Positions 24,001 to 35,608 are shown, counted from the first letter of the stretch. The stretch: 46,767 bases of DNA from Acetobacter sp. UBA5411 (GCF_002409645.1 NZ_DHNR01000019.1:149569-196335), one strand, 5' to 3'. A program made the numbers and translations. The notes: a model not told the origin generated them from the letters alone.

Positions 24001-24404
24001 CCATTCATAACATCGACTTCCGAATCTATTACGAAGATACTGATGCGGGCGGCGTCGTCTATCATGCGCGCTATCTGGCGTTCGCAGAGAGAGCACGCAC
24101 GGAGGCCATTCGTTCGGAAGGCATGTCGGCGATGGATCTGCTGAACGACTATGGGCTGCTGTTCGTCGTTCGCAATGCGACTCTGGATTACCGTCGGCCA
24201 CTGCGTCTTGACGATGTTTTTACCGTTCGGACCAGACTGAGGGCGCAGGCGGCGGCAACCTGCCATCTGGTGCAGGATTTCCTTAAGGATGGTGAACTCT
24301 GCGTCCACACGGACGTACGTCTGGCCTGTATTCGTGCGGAAGATGGACGACCTGCCCGATTTCCGCCTTCGTGGCGTGCTCTCCTTGCCAGACTTGAAGA
24401 ATGA
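23997..24404 (+). CDS. ybgC: YbgC-type acyl-CoA thioesterase
   Basis: A 135-residue hotdog thioesterase of the Tol-Pal-linked YbgC family. The catalytic Asp is in YYEDTDAGGVVYHARYLAFAERAR, and the rest follows the family pattern. It is the usual first gene of the tol-pal cluster in proteobacteria, although here it is coupled to ruvB by an ATGA overlap, and tolQ follows after 168 bp. Confidence 0.94.
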   Translation: MTIHNIDFRIYYEDTDAGGVVYHARYLAFAERARTEAIRSEGMSAMDLLNDYGLLFVVRNATLDYRRPLRLDDVFTVRTRLRAQAAATCHLVQDFLKDGELCVHTDVRLACIRAEDGRPARFPPSWRALLARLEE

Positions 24405-24572
24405 AACACGAATAATAGGAAGGTCTCTTCTGCTTTCCGCAGGAAGCCAGTAAGGATCGCCTGACGATTCGAATGTTTTACGAGTCGGATATGCACTGTC
24501 TTCTTCGGCTTTTGCCGGAAGCCGGTTGCGCGGCAGGAAAAAGCAGGTCCGTATCAGGACAGGAGGCGTTTT

Positions 24573-25295
24573 TTGGATCAAGCAGCGGTAGACGCAACAA
24601 ATCTCGCCGCAGCTGCGGGCGGGAATTTGTCGCTGTGGGGCCTGTTTGTGCAGGCGTCGTTGGTCGTCAAACTGGTCATGCTCGGCCTTGTTGGTTGCAG
24701 CATTTGGGTCTGGGCCATCATTTTCGACAAAATTGTGACCATGCGCCGTGTCGAACGGCAGGCCACGGCATTCGAGGACAAGTTCTGGTCCGGCGGCAGT
24801 CTGGACGATCTGTATGAAAATGAAGGCGCCAAGCCTTCTCACCCGATGGCCGCCATTTTTGGCGCGGCAATGGGCGAGTGGCGTCGGTCTTCCCGCATTC
24901 CGGGCGTGGACCTTGTTCATGGCGGCGTGCAGGAACGCGTCGACAGGGCGATGAACATCACCATCACGCGTGAGATGGATCGTCTTGAGCGCTGGATGAT
25001 TTTCCTCGCAACCATCGGTCCGATCGCACCGTTTATCGGTCTGTTTGGCACGGTCTGGGGTATCATGCATTCGTTCAGCTCGATTGCCGCCATGCACAAC
25101 ACCAACCTGAGTGTCGTCGCTCCCGGTATTTCCGAAGCTCTGTTTGCAACAGCGATTGGTCTTATCACCGCCATTCCGGCCGTGATTGGCTACAACGTGA
25201 TCAACAATTCCCTGATGCAGTTTCAGGACCGTCTGGAAGGCTTCGGTACGGAATTCGCAGCCATCCTGTCCCGTCAGTCCGAGGAAAGGGCGTAA
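24573..25295 (+). CDS. tolQ: TolQ, proton channel subunit of Tol-Pal
   Basis: Inner-membrane subunit that, with TolR, uses the proton gradient to energise TolA, keeping the outer membrane attached during division. The 240-residue product has three membrane segments (about 20-45, 137-160 and 175-200), with FIGLFGTVWGIMHSF and APGISEALFATAIGL as in all TolQ/ExbB proteins. The start is TTG at 24573, supported by a perfect AGGAGG at 24561-24566; no better in-frame start exists nearby. Confidence 0.96.
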   Translation: MDQAAVDATNLAAAAGGNLSLWGLFVQASLVVKLVMLGLVGCSIWVWAIIFDKIVTMRRVERQATAFEDKFWSGGSLDDLYENEGAKPSHPMAAIFGAAMGEWRRSSRIPGVDLVHGGVQERVDRAMNITITREMDRLERWMIFLATIGPIAPFIGLFGTVWGIMHSFSSIAAMHNTNLSVVAPGISEALFATAIGLITAIPAVIGYNVINNSLMQFQDRLEGFGTEFAAILSRQSEERA

Positions 25296-25298
25296 GTC

Positions 25299-25748
<450 letters not shown>

Positions 25749-25873
25749 GATCTGTCACTCATGATTCAGAACTTTCCCTTTTTCCTTCATGCGCCCCGGT
25801 GCGGTGGTCGTGGACCTCAGTGGTTCTCCACGATCTGCTGCACTGCGGCATGACGTCAGGAGTCTGACTCTCC

Positions 25874-26920
25874 ATGGTTCGGCCCCGCCGTTCCGAAACC
25901 ATTTTGATGCGGCGCTCGACGATTGTCTCGGGCTCGCTGCATTTCCTGATCCTCGCTGCTCTGCTGCTGGCTCTTCCAGAGCAGAAGCCGCCTGAGGAAC
26001 CCAAGGAACCCCCACCGGTAGAAGTGCAGTTTGAAGGCGCCAGCAGCGATTCCGGCCCTCCGGCAAAATCCGCCACGCCTTCTTCCAAGCCTGCACCCGC
26101 TCCGGCTCCCGAAAAGGTAGACGCGCCGCAGACGCCGACTCCTCCAAAGCCATTGCCGCCGGAAGAGACACCGCCTCCGCCGCCACCTCCGCCGCCTGTG
26201 CCGCCCCCGCCGCCGATCGAAGCGCCGCCGTTGCCGGATACGCCAATTCCACCAAAGGTGGAGGAGCCGTCGCCGGACGCTGAAAAGACGCCGCCGACAC
26301 CTCCGGCAAAACCGACGCCTTCCAAGGTCGCGGCTCCGCCGTCCCTGCAGGCGCCGGCAGTGACATCATCTGCCGTCGCGCCGCCGTCGCCGATGTCGCA
26401 GCCCACGGACAAGCTGCCGGATATGGTGCTGCCTTCGCACATCACGCAGCCCAACCCGGCCAAGAAAACCGAGGCTGACACGCATTCCCTGCTGGAGACG
26501 CTGGATTCCTTCCGTGCTGACTCCAAGCAGACGCATGCCCCCAAAGGACAGGCCAATCCACGTCAGGGTGGTTCACCCGATGGTGGTGGTTCACCCAACG
26601 GGGATATCACGGGCAAGATGAGCGCAGGCGATCAGCGTGCGATCGGTGGAGAAGTCCGTCGTTGCTACACGGAAGATACCGCCGCCAAGGACTATGCGAG
26701 TTTCGTTGCGCATCTCGTTGTGACGGTCGATGCGAGTGGCGAGGCGCGTATTGTCACTTTTGCGCCCGAAACGCAGGCGAAGATGAACAGTGATTCGTCA
26801 TACCGCGCCCTTGCTGAACGGGCGCGGGCGGCAGTGCTCAGTCCGACCTGTTCAAAACTGCCTATTCCCAAGAACCTGCTGGGCAAGACTCAGACTCTGA
26901 AATTCGTCTTCCGGCCGTAA
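25874..26920 (+). CDS. tolA: TolA, periplasm-spanning protein of Tol-Pal
   Basis: Links the TolQR motor to TolB-Pal at the outer membrane. The 348-residue product has one N-terminal membrane helix (about 14-33), then a long extended region very rich in Pro, including runs of eight and five prolines, in place of the Ala/Lys/Glu helix of E. coli TolA. The C-terminal domain (about 255-348) has the TonB/TolA-type fold ending in LGKTQTLKFVFRP. AGGAG lies upstream of the ATG with a somewhat long spacing. The strongly biased composition of the Pro-rich region produces a long false frame on the opposite strand. Confidence 0.9.
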   Translation: MVRPRRSETILMRRSTIVSGSLHFLILAALLLALPEQKPPEEPKEPPPVEVQFEGASSDSGPPAKSATPSSKPAPAPAPEKVDAPQTPTPPKPLPPEETPPPPPPPPPVPPPPPIEAPPLPDTPIPPKVEEPSPDAEKTPPTPPAKPTPSKVAAPPSLQAPAVTSSAVAPPSPMSQPTDKLPDMVLPSHITQPNPAKKTEADTHSLLETLDSFRADSKQTHAPKGQANPRQGGSPDGGGSPNGDITGKMSAGDQRAIGGEVRRCYTEDTAAKDYASFVAHLVVTVDASGEARIVTFAPETQAKMNSDSSYRALAERARAAVLSPTCSKLPIPKNLLGKTQTLKFVFRP

Positions 26921-26942
26921 GCCGCAGGATTAGAGAGGACAC

Positions 26943-28319
26943 ATGACCATGGTTTCGATTTCCAACCGCTATCTCCCGGATCATGAGGCCGAAGCTCTTG
27001 CGGAGGCGTTTGGTCCGAACGGCATGCGCCGTCGCTCCCTTCTGGGTGGTGGTCTGGCGGCGGGAGCCGGACTGGTCGGAGGACTGACGGCGACACCTCT
27101 GTCAGCTTGGGCTGCTGCTGATGCTCCGGCGGCTGAAATCACGGTGGATCAGGCGCGCACGGCTCCTATTCCCATCGTGATTCCTTCTTTTGGTCCGGGT
27201 GTTGGTGAGCAGATCACGCAGGTTGTGACCAATGACCTTTCCAACACGGGTCTGTTCAAGGTTCTTCCGGGCTCCGCCATGTCCGGAACGCCCGATTTCG
27301 CGCCTTACAAGGCGATGGGTGCTCACGCGGCTGTCACAGGTGGTTTTTCGGGAAGCGGCAGCATCCGCGTTGAGTTCCGGCTGTGGGACGTTCTCGCAGG
27401 TCAGCAGATTCAGGGAACGGCTTACACCACCAACGCCGCCAACTGGCGTCGGATCGCTCACATCATGGGCGATGTGATCTATCAGCGAATGCTTGGTGAG
27501 AAGGGGTATTTCGACACCCGGATTGGCTTTATCTCCCGTTCAGGGTCCGTGCATCAGCCCCGTATGCGGCTGGCTGTCATGGATCAGGATGGCGCGAACT
27601 GCCGCATCCTGAGCAGCACGCAGACCAAGCTGCCGGCATTCAGCCCGGTCCGCGACCAGATTGCTTTTCTTTCCTATGCCTCGGCCGTGCCGCGGATTTA
27701 TGTGTTTGATCTCGCCAGCGGCCATCAGCGCATCATCGGTGACTTCAACGGCGTTCCGCTTGGCCCGCACTATTCGCCCGATGGTAACTCCCTGATTGTT
27801 CCTGTGGCGAAAGGAAGTGGTTCTGACCTGTATTCGGTCAATATTGCGTCCGGTGCGAAGCGGCAGATTACCTCCTCGGGTGGTGCAATTAACGTGAGCC
27901 CGAGCTTCAGTCCTGACGGTTCTCAGATTGTATTCAACTCTGACAAGGGTGGCTCACCTGCGCTCTACATCATGAGTGCAAGTGGTGGTGCCGCGCGCCG
28001 ACTCTCGTTTGGTAGTGGCAATTATGGAGATTCCGTCTGGTCTCCTCGTGGCGATCTGATCGGCTTTACCCGTATTTCAGGCGGTCAGTTCTCGCTGGGC
28101 GTCATGAATCCCGATGGAACCGGCGAACGTATCATGACGCAGGGCTATACGGTGGAATCGCCCAGCTTCTGCCCGAATGGTCGTGTTCTGGCCTTCTCGC
28201 GCAGCGGAGCCAGCGGTGGGGCTGCTATCCATACTATTGATATTACTGGTTTCCATGAGCGTGCCATCCCGACGCCGGAAGGTGGTTCCGGCCCGACCTG
28301 GTCGCCGCTGAACGTCTGA
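26943..28319 (+). CDS. tolB: TolB, periplasmic beta-propeller
   Basis: Periplasmic partner of Pal and TolA. After an N-terminal domain (about 65-195) come the WD40-like propeller repeats with the typical phrases PAFSPVRDQIAFLSY, PHYSPDGNSLIV, PSFSPDGSQIVFNSD and SVWSPRGDLIGF. Unusually, the signal sequence has a long N-region followed by MRRRSLLGGGLAAGAGLVGGL, which looks like a twin-arginine (Tat) signal rather than a Sec signal. The ATG at 26943 has GAGAGGA upstream; 458 residues. Confidence 0.95.
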   Translation: MTMVSISNRYLPDHEAEALAEAFGPNGMRRRSLLGGGLAAGAGLVGGLTATPLSAWAAADAPAAEITVDQARTAPIPIVIPSFGPGVGEQITQVVTNDLSNTGLFKVLPGSAMSGTPDFAPYKAMGAHAAVTGGFSGSGSIRVEFRLWDVLAGQQIQGTAYTTNAANWRRIAHIMGDVIYQRMLGEKGYFDTRIGFISRSGSVHQPRMRLAVMDQDGANCRILSSTQTKLPAFSPVRDQIAFLSYASAVPRIYVFDLASGHQRIIGDFNGVPLGPHYSPDGNSLIVPVAKGSGSDLYSVNIASGAKRQITSSGGAINVSPSFSPDGSQIVFNSDKGGSPALYIMSASGGAARRLSFGSGNYGDSVWSPRGDLIGFTRISGGQFSLGVMNPDGTGERIMTQGYTVESPSFCPNGRVLAFSRSGASGGAAIHTIDITGFHERAIPTPEGGSGPTWSPLNV

Positions 28320-28565
28320 CACTGCAAGTATTCACGCTTTTGAGAGTGTTTTTCATGCAGGGTGGATATGCAAAATAGTAAGGCATATGCTGAAGATGCT
28401 TGACGCGTCTTCAGTAATGTGGCTTACGAGACGGTAATCTCTGGTAGAAGGTTGCATCTGCATATGGAGCAGATTTTCTGTTGCCGGGGGCGATAAAACT
28501 GTTCCTTTTCTACCATTCCCATCCCCTTATGTTCCGTTTAGGGAACTGATCCCAGGATCAAACAA
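28320..28565. other. Intergenic region between tolB and pal
   Basis: No gene is seen in 246 bp. It probably holds a separate pal promoter. A small inverted repeat, GGGA-ACTGA-TCCC, lies about 10 bp before the pal start region. Confidence 0.35.
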
Positions 28566-29045
28566 ATGAGACTGAAACTTCTTGGTGCGCTCGGTGTAGC
28601 GGCTCTTCTTGCTGGCTGCTCTAATGATCACACCAACACCGGTGCCAACACCGGTTCAGGCGCTGCTGTACAGCCGAGCGGCCCGGTGCCGGGAAGCGAA
28701 GCTGATCTCGTCGCAAATGTGGGCGACCGCGTTTTCTTCGAGCTGAACCAGAGCGGCCTTTCCGGCGACGCCAAGGCTACCCTCGACAAGCAGGCTGACT
28801 GGCTTGCGAAGTACCCGCAGGTTTCCGTGCAGATCGCTGGTAACTGCGATGACCGCGGCACAGAGGAATATAACCTTGCACTGGGTCAGCGTCGTGCGAA
28901 CGCCGCTCGCGACTATCTCGTTGCGAAGGGCTCCGCCAGCTCGCGTATGACGACGATTTCCTACGGTAAGGATCGTCCGACAGCGACAGGCGAAGGTGAA
29001 GACGTCTGGGCTCAGAACCGTAACGCGATCACGTCCGTTCAGTAA
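28566..29045 (+). CDS. pal: Pal, peptidoglycan-associated lipoprotein
   Basis: Outer-membrane lipoprotein that binds peptidoglycan and TolB. The 159-residue product has a lipobox LLAGC (lipidated Cys18), a short linker rich in Gly and Asn, and a complete OmpA-like domain with GNCDDRGTEEYNLALGQRRANAARDYL as the peptidoglycan-binding segment. It has its own strong terminator. Confidence 0.97.
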   Translation: MRLKLLGALGVAALLAGCSNDHTNTGANTGSGAAVQPSGPVPGSEADLVANVGDRVFFELNQSGLSGDAKATLDKQADWLAKYPQVSVQIAGNCDDRGTEEYNLALGQRRANAARDYLVAKGSASSRMTTISYGKDRPTATGEGEDVWAQNRNAITSVQ

Positions 29046-29081
29046 TTTCTGTCTGGAACAGTTTTATTGTGACGTTTGAAA

Positions 29082-29120
29082 GGCCGGGCAGGTGCTTACG
29101 CATCTGTCCGGTCTTTTTTT
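29082..29120 (+). terminator. Rho-independent terminator after pal
   Basis: A 14-bp stem (29082-29095 with 29100-29113, three G-U pairs) with a TTAC loop is followed by seven T residues. Confidence 0.88.
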
Positions 29121-29392
29121 ATGTGCTTTGAAACTCCTCTTCTGACGAGAGTGTTTTTCTTTAAGGGAATATGCAGTCGTCCATGACGGGGCATTTCTTG
29201 TGGTTCCTCGCCGCTTGCTAGTCGCATGAGGAATCATGTTAAAATAGACAGATAGATGGATCGTCAGTCGTTCGGATCGACAGATGCTTCACTGGCCTCT
29301 GGTCACCTGTATTTCGGTAACGAACATGCAGAAGCCGGAAGGGCAGGGACAACGCCAGAGGGAGACGGCTCTTCAGCCGCACAAGATTTCTC
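29121..29392. other. Intergenic region upstream of cpoB
   Basis: No gene is seen in about 270 bp between the pal terminator and cpoB. Because the terminator separates them, a cpoB promoter should lie here, but I cannot point to a firm -35/-10 pair. Confidence 0.35.
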
Positions 29393-30280
29393 ATGACAGG
29401 ATTTTCTTACCCGTTCCGGAATTCCTTCCGGATGACGTGCCTGATGGTATCCACCGTGTTCCTGTCTTTTGGACCGGTCGTGGCGCACGCGCAGGTTTCC
29501 AGTCGGGAAGGCATCGCGCTTCAGGACCAGATCATGGAGTTGCGTCAGCAACTCTCGCAGGTTCAGAGTGGTGGAGCGTCGTCATCGGGCTCTTTGCCTG
29601 CTCCTGTAGCCGTGGGCAGTCAGTCGAGCGGAGCAAGCGGTGATCTTGTTGCCCAGCTTCTCGATCGGGTGAATACGCTTGAGTCTCAGCAGCGCGACAT
29701 GCGTGGGCAGCTTGAAGAACTGACCAACCAGCTCAAGGAACAGAGCGCTTCTCTCTCCAAGCAGATGAGCGACATGCAGTTTGCTGCCCAGAATGGTGGC
29801 GGCGCTGCGGCTGCGACTACAGCCGCCGCATCCTCGACCAGCAAGAAGGAAGAGACAGGCGGTTCGCATGCAGCAACGGCTTCGACGGAAGCAGCCCAGA
29901 CACCGGAGTCTGCTCTCAAGGCTGGAAATGCAGCCCTCCTGAAGCATGATTACAGCGCGGCGCAGCAGAGCGCCCAATCGGTGATCGCGCATGGAAAAGG
30001 CGCTGTAAAAATCGACGGCCAGTATCTGCTTGGGCAATCTCTGGCCGGTCAGAAGCAGTATCGTGACTCCACTGTCGCCTATTATGACGCCTACAAACTT
30101 TCCCCAAAGGGAGCGAAAGCACCCTATGCGTTGCTTGGCGTCAGCTCGGCTCTGATCAGCCTCGGGAATAAAAAGGCCGCCTGTCAGGCTCTGGCGAAAC
30201 TGAAATCCGAATTCCCCAATCCTTCGGAACGTGTCGCGAAATCGACAGCTTATTTCTCAAAGCAGGGTGAGTGTTCCTGA
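29393..30280 (+). CDS. cpoB: CpoB/YbgF, Tol-Pal coordinator
   Basis: A periplasmic protein that links the Tol-Pal system to cell-wall synthesis at division. The 295-residue product begins with a signal peptide ending VVAHA-Q, followed by two coiled-coil segments (EGIALQDQIMELRQQL; VNTLESQQRDMRGQLEEL), an Ala/Thr/Ser-rich linker, and C-terminal TPR repeats (about 175-290) typical of the family. It ends 10 bp before the likely tilS start. Confidence 0.9.
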   Translation: MTGFSYPFRNSFRMTCLMVSTVFLSFGPVVAHAQVSSREGIALQDQIMELRQQLSQVQSGGASSSGSLPAPVAVGSQSSGASGDLVAQLLDRVNTLESQQRDMRGQLEELTNQLKEQSASLSKQMSDMQFAAQNGGGAAAATTAAASSTSKKEETGGSHAATASTEAAQTPESALKAGNAALLKHDYSAAQQSAQSVIAHGKGAVKIDGQYLLGQSLAGQKQYRDSTVAYYDAYKLSPKGAKAPYALLGVSSALISLGNKKAACQALAKLKSEFPNPSERVAKSTAYFSKQGECS

Positions 30281-30290
30281 GAGTAAACCT

Positions 30291-31595
30291 GTGACGACCG
30301 GTCTATCAGAAGAGCTAGAACCCTCCCTGTTTACCGGTCAGACGACTGTTTCGCGAGACGATTTCCAGACCATCATGAGCAGACTGGGGCCGTGGCTTCC
30401 CGACGATCCTGCTGCGCCTCCGGTTGCTCTGGCTGTTTCCGGTGGTGGTGATTCCATCGCGCTGGCGTGGCTTGCGGCATTCTGGAGAAAACGGCTGATC
30501 GCCTTTGTGGTCGATCACGGGTTGCGTCCCGAATTTGCGCAGGAAGCCGCAAGCGCGCTGAAAACCCTTGCCAAACTGGGTATTCCCGCTGAACTGCTCA
30601 GGGTCAGGGATCTTCCTTATGGGCCGGCTCTGGCTCAACGTGCGCGTGATGCCCGCTATGAAGTGCTTATTGAAGCCTGTCGCCGGGTTGGAGCAGTTGA
30701 TCTGCTTGTCGCTCATCAGGCTGACGATCAGGTAGAAACCGTTGCAATGCGACAGAGACGAGGCAGCGGTACAGGTCTGTCGGGAATGGCATGGGTGTCC
30801 GAGCGTGCGGATATCCGGATTATTCGCCCTCTGCTTGGTTATTCCCGCGAGACCCTCCGCAATACGCTTCGTCAGGCAGGGCTTGGCTGGTGTGATGACC
30901 CTTCGAACGAAAATGAACGTGCCGAACGAGTGAGGGTAAGGAAACAGCTCTCGCCGACGGAGAAACAGGCATTGTTACGGCAGGCTGAAATGGCTGCCAA
31001 TGAACGTATCCGTCAGGAGAGGGCGATCATCCATGAACTGGTTGAGACGCAGTGCCTGATGTCAGCGGGGTGGGTTGCGCTTGGAGAAACACTGCCATCC
31101 GTGCACGCTCTGGCTGCGTTGATGCGCTGCATTGGCGGGAGTGATTATCTTCCTTCTCTGGAGGCGGTGGAAAAACTGCGTGAAAAAAAAATACCGGGCA
31201 CTCTTGGCGGTGTAAGGCTGTTACGAGGAAAGACTGGCGAGGACCGCCGGGAGCAGTGGTTGCTCATACGGGAAATGGCAGCCATGCAATCTCTTGTTCC
31301 AGCTGGTAAAAATCAGTGCTGGGACAGGCGGTTCGTCCTCAGATATTCAGGGGAGAGCATGCCTTCCGATCTCATGATGGGGGCCGCAGGATCGGGATTG
31401 TCTCGCAAAGACCGGGCAGGTTTACCAGCCGTGCTGACTGCGACGCTACCTGCACTCTGGAAGGAGGGGCAACGTCTGTGCGTGCCGCATATGGGGGTGG
31501 GTGATCAGAAACTGCTTGCCGAAGTGTCGTTTGATTTTGCCCCGCAGTCGCCTGTGACGGCAACTTTCCGCTGGATGAACGCATATTTAACCTGA
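30291..31595 (+). CDS. tilS: tRNA(Ile)-lysidine synthetase
   Basis: Attaches lysine to C34 of the CAU tRNA-Ile so that it reads AUA; essential in most bacteria. The PP-loop ATP-binding motif SGGGDS lies at residues 50-55, followed by DHGLRPE and the HQADDQVETVAMR segment that marks TilS. The product is about 434 residues from the GTG at 30291, chosen because it lies just after the cpoB stop; the frame is open back into cpoB, and an ATG at 30375 is an alternative. Its place between cpoB and ftsH is conserved in Alphaproteobacteria. Confidence 0.93.
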   Translation: MTTGLSEELEPSLFTGQTTVSRDDFQTIMSRLGPWLPDDPAAPPVALAVSGGGDSIALAWLAAFWRKRLIAFVVDHGLRPEFAQEAASALKTLAKLGIPAELLRVRDLPYGPALAQRARDARYEVLIEACRRVGAVDLLVAHQADDQVETVAMRQRRGSGTGLSGMAWVSERADIRIIRPLLGYSRETLRNTLRQAGLGWCDDPSNENERAERVRVRKQLSPTEKQALLRQAEMAANERIRQERAIIHELVETQCLMSAGWVALGETLPSVHALAALMRCIGGSDYLPSLEAVEKLREKKIPGTLGGVRLLRGKTGEDRREQWLLIREMAAMQSLVPAGKNQCWDRRFVLRYSGESMPSDLMMGAAGSGLSRKDRAGLPAVLTATLPALWKEGQRLCVPHMGVGDQKLLAEVSFDFAPQSPVTATFRWMNAYLT

Positions 31596-31665
31596 GCGCC
31601 ACTTTCATGCAGGGTGCGAAGACCCAATGTCAGCATGAACAGGATTGCATTCGTCGCGTGAAACC

Positions 31666-31679
31666 GGTCTCATGAGACC
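31666..31679. promoter_or_regulatory. Perfect 14-bp palindrome upstream of ftsH
   Basis: GGTCTCATGAGACC reads identically on both strands and lies 48 bp before the ftsH start, in the tilS-ftsH gap. It could be an operator or be incidental. Confidence 0.3.
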
Positions 31680-31726
31680 AGCGCCACAGGAACGGACGCG
31701 TATAGGAACAGTATGGAACGGATGTC

Positions 31727-33652
<1,926 letters not shown>

Positions 33653-33669
33653 CTCCGGTTGCTTCCATC

Positions 33670-33701
33670 AAAGGCGAGGGCTTCGGTCCTCGCCTTTTTT
33701 T
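33670..33701 (+). terminator. Rho-independent terminator after ftsH
   Basis: AAGGCGAGG (33671-33679) pairs with CCTCGCCTT (33688-33696) and is followed by seven T residues in all. Confidence 0.88.
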
Positions 33702-33747
33702 ATGTCTGATTTATACAGAGGTCTGCTTCAATCAGGCGGAGTGACCG

Positions 33748-34779
33748 ATGGATACCGTGCGTCTTATCGAGCCGATCGGTCTTGTGCATGGACCGACTGC
33801 GGATGCTGTGGTCAAAGCCGGTGTCGCTCTTCCTTTGGCTGGCAGTAGAACAGGCTTCACGCTTATAAGGCTCATTGAGGGCGACAGAATCTCAGATCCA
33901 ATGCCAGTCGAGCGTATTCCTGACGGATGGCAGCTGGAACTGGAGCGCATTACGATGCGACCTCCCGACGCAGGGCTCCCGCCGGGGCCGGTTGTGATGG
34001 GTGTCCTCAATGTCACACCGGATAGTTTCAGCGATGGTGGCCGCTATGTGGATCCTGCCACTGCCGTAGCTCATGCTGAACAACTGATCCATGACGGCGC
34101 ACGTATTCTGGATATCGGTGCAGAAAGTACGCGTCCCGGCTCAGCGCCCGTATCGGTCGAAGAGGAGTGGACAAGGCTTGAACCGCTACTGCGGGAAATG
34201 TCCGCTCGGGGCACCTGTATTTCCGTGGATACCCGCAACGCACGAACCATGGAGGCTGCTCTGGACACGGGTGCCAGCCTGATCAATGACGTGACGGCTC
34301 TTGCACATGATCCAGACGCTCTGCCTCTTCTGGCAAGTCGCTCGTGTCCCGTTGCGCTGATGCATATGCGTGGGACTCCCGAGACGATGGGAAGCCTCAC
34401 GACCTATAGAGATGTGGCGATTGATGTGGTGAGGGAGCTTGGCGACAGAATAAACGCTGCGGAAAAAGCGGGCATTTCCCGTGATCGTATGATCGTGGAT
34501 CCGGGAATTGGTTTTGCAAAAACCACTGAACAGAATGCCGAACTGATCCGCAGGCTACCTCTGTTCGCCAATCTTGGTTGCCGCGTGTTGCTCGGCACCT
34601 CCCGCAAACGGATGATCGGCGCACTTGCGGGGGTGAGCGAGGCTGTCTCCCGCGATCCGGGAACCATCGCCTCGTCATTGCCGGGGCTGGCGCTGGGAGA
34701 CACAATCCTGCGGGTGCATGACTGTGCCGGAATGACTCAGGCCATGCGGGTGTGGGAGGGAATTTTCTCCCCAGCCTGA
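33748..34779 (+). CDS. folP: Dihydropteroate synthase
   Basis: Joins p-aminobenzoate to the pterin precursor of folate; target of sulfonamides. The 343-residue product has the core motifs MGVLNVTPDSFSDGG, GAESTRPG, VSVDTRN, DPGIGFAKT and LLGTSRKRMIG. An N-terminal extension of about 75 residues precedes the core and is longer than in E. coli (about 280 residues). It follows ftsH, as in many Alphaproteobacteria, but here the ftsH terminator lies between them. It converges on cysE with an 11-bp gap. Confidence 0.95.
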   Translation: MDTVRLIEPIGLVHGPTADAVVKAGVALPLAGSRTGFTLIRLIEGDRISDPMPVERIPDGWQLELERITMRPPDAGLPPGPVVMGVLNVTPDSFSDGGRYVDPATAVAHAEQLIHDGARILDIGAESTRPGSAPVSVEEEWTRLEPLLREMSARGTCISVDTRNARTMEAALDTGASLINDVTALAHDPDALPLLASRSCPVALMHMRGTPETMGSLTTYRDVAIDVVRELGDRINAAEKAGISRDRMIVDPGIGFAKTTEQNAELIRRLPLFANLGCRVLLGTSRKRMIGALAGVSEAVSRDPGTIASSLPGLALGDTILRVHDCAGMTQAMRVWEGIFSPA

Positions 34780-34789
34780 TCTCTGAGGA

Positions 34790-35608
34790 TCAGATGATGT
34801 AATCAATTGGCGGCAATGTCTGGTCCATGGTCAGGGACGGCATTTCCTTGAGACGCGTTCCCACTTTCCGTGCAGGGTTGCCGACGACCGTGGTGTAAGG
34901 CGGCACGGCTTCCAGAACGATGGAGCCGGCTCCCACCTTGGCGCCTTCTCCAACTTCAATCGCTCCCAGAACCTTCGCCCCGGCTCCAATCAGCACACCA
35001 CGGCGGATTCTCGGATGCCGGTCGCCAGCGTGCTTACCGGTTCCCCCCAGAGTCACGCCCTGAAGCAGAGACACATCGTTTTCGATGATCGAGGTTTCGC
35101 CGACCACAATTCCGGTACCATGGTCGAACAGGATGCGTCGGCCCAGCTTGGCGGCGGGGTGGATGTCGACAGCAAACAGTTCGGACGCCCGGCTCTGAAG
35201 GTGCTGTGCAAGGTGGCGTCGGTTACCGTGCCAGAGCCAGTTAGCTACCCGATAGCACTGGACAGCGTGGAAACCCTTGAAGAACAGAAAAGGCGTCACA
35301 TAGTCGGGGCAGGCGGGGTCACGATCCCGGATGGCCTGCAAGTCGGCGGCTCCGGCGGCGATCGTGTCAGGCGTGTCCGCGTAGCATTCCAGCACCAGAC
35401 TGGTCAGTTGCTCAATGCTTACATAATGGTCGCCAAGCTTGCGACCGATGAGCGCCGCCAGAGCTGTCGCGAAGCTGGAATGGTTTTTGATGCCTGTGGA
35501 AAGCAGCCCCATGACAAGCGGATCGCAGCAGACCTGGGATTCCTGAACCATCTGCTTCCACAGGCTATTCAGGTTGATGGGAGCCTCTGCGGTGTCAGAA
35601 TATGTCAT
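34790..35608 (-). CDS. cysE: Serine O-acetyltransferase
   Basis: Makes O-acetylserine from serine and acetyl-CoA, the first step of cysteine synthesis. The 272-residue product has the helical N-terminal domain and the left-handed beta-helix of hexapeptide repeats (VDIHPAAKLGRRILFDHGTGIVVGETSII; VSLLQGVTLGGTGK). The catalytic Asp/His pair is in FDHGTG, and the tail follows VVGNPARKVG. The ATG at 35608 gives the family length; the frame is open upstream to 35692. Confidence 0.94.
   Translation of the reverse strand: MTYSDTAEAPINLNSLWKQMVQESQVCCDPLVMGLLSTGIKNHSSFATALAALIGRKLGDHYVSIEQLTSLVLECYADTPDTIAAGAADLQAIRDRDPACPDYVTPFLFFKGFHAVQCYRVANWLWHGNRRHLAQHLQSRASELFAVDIHPAAKLGRRILFDHGTGIVVGETSIIENDVSLLQGVTLGGTGKHAGDRHPRIRRGVLIGAGAKVLGAIEVGEGAKVGAGSIVLEAVPPYTTVVGNPARKVGTRLKEMPSLTMDQTLPPIDYII

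Noticed and set aside
23850..25097. 415-codon open frame opposite ruvB, ybgC and tolQ
   Set aside because: It spans three well-supported genes on the other strand and has no motifs.
26160..26225. CCG/CCT repeat run as a possible microsatellite or CRISPR-like repeat
   Set aside because: It is in frame and encodes the proline runs of TolA; there are no spaced repeats.
25759..26556. 265-codon open frame opposite tolA
   Set aside because: It is a mirror of the proline-rich codons of TolA and encodes a Gly/Ser low-complexity product.
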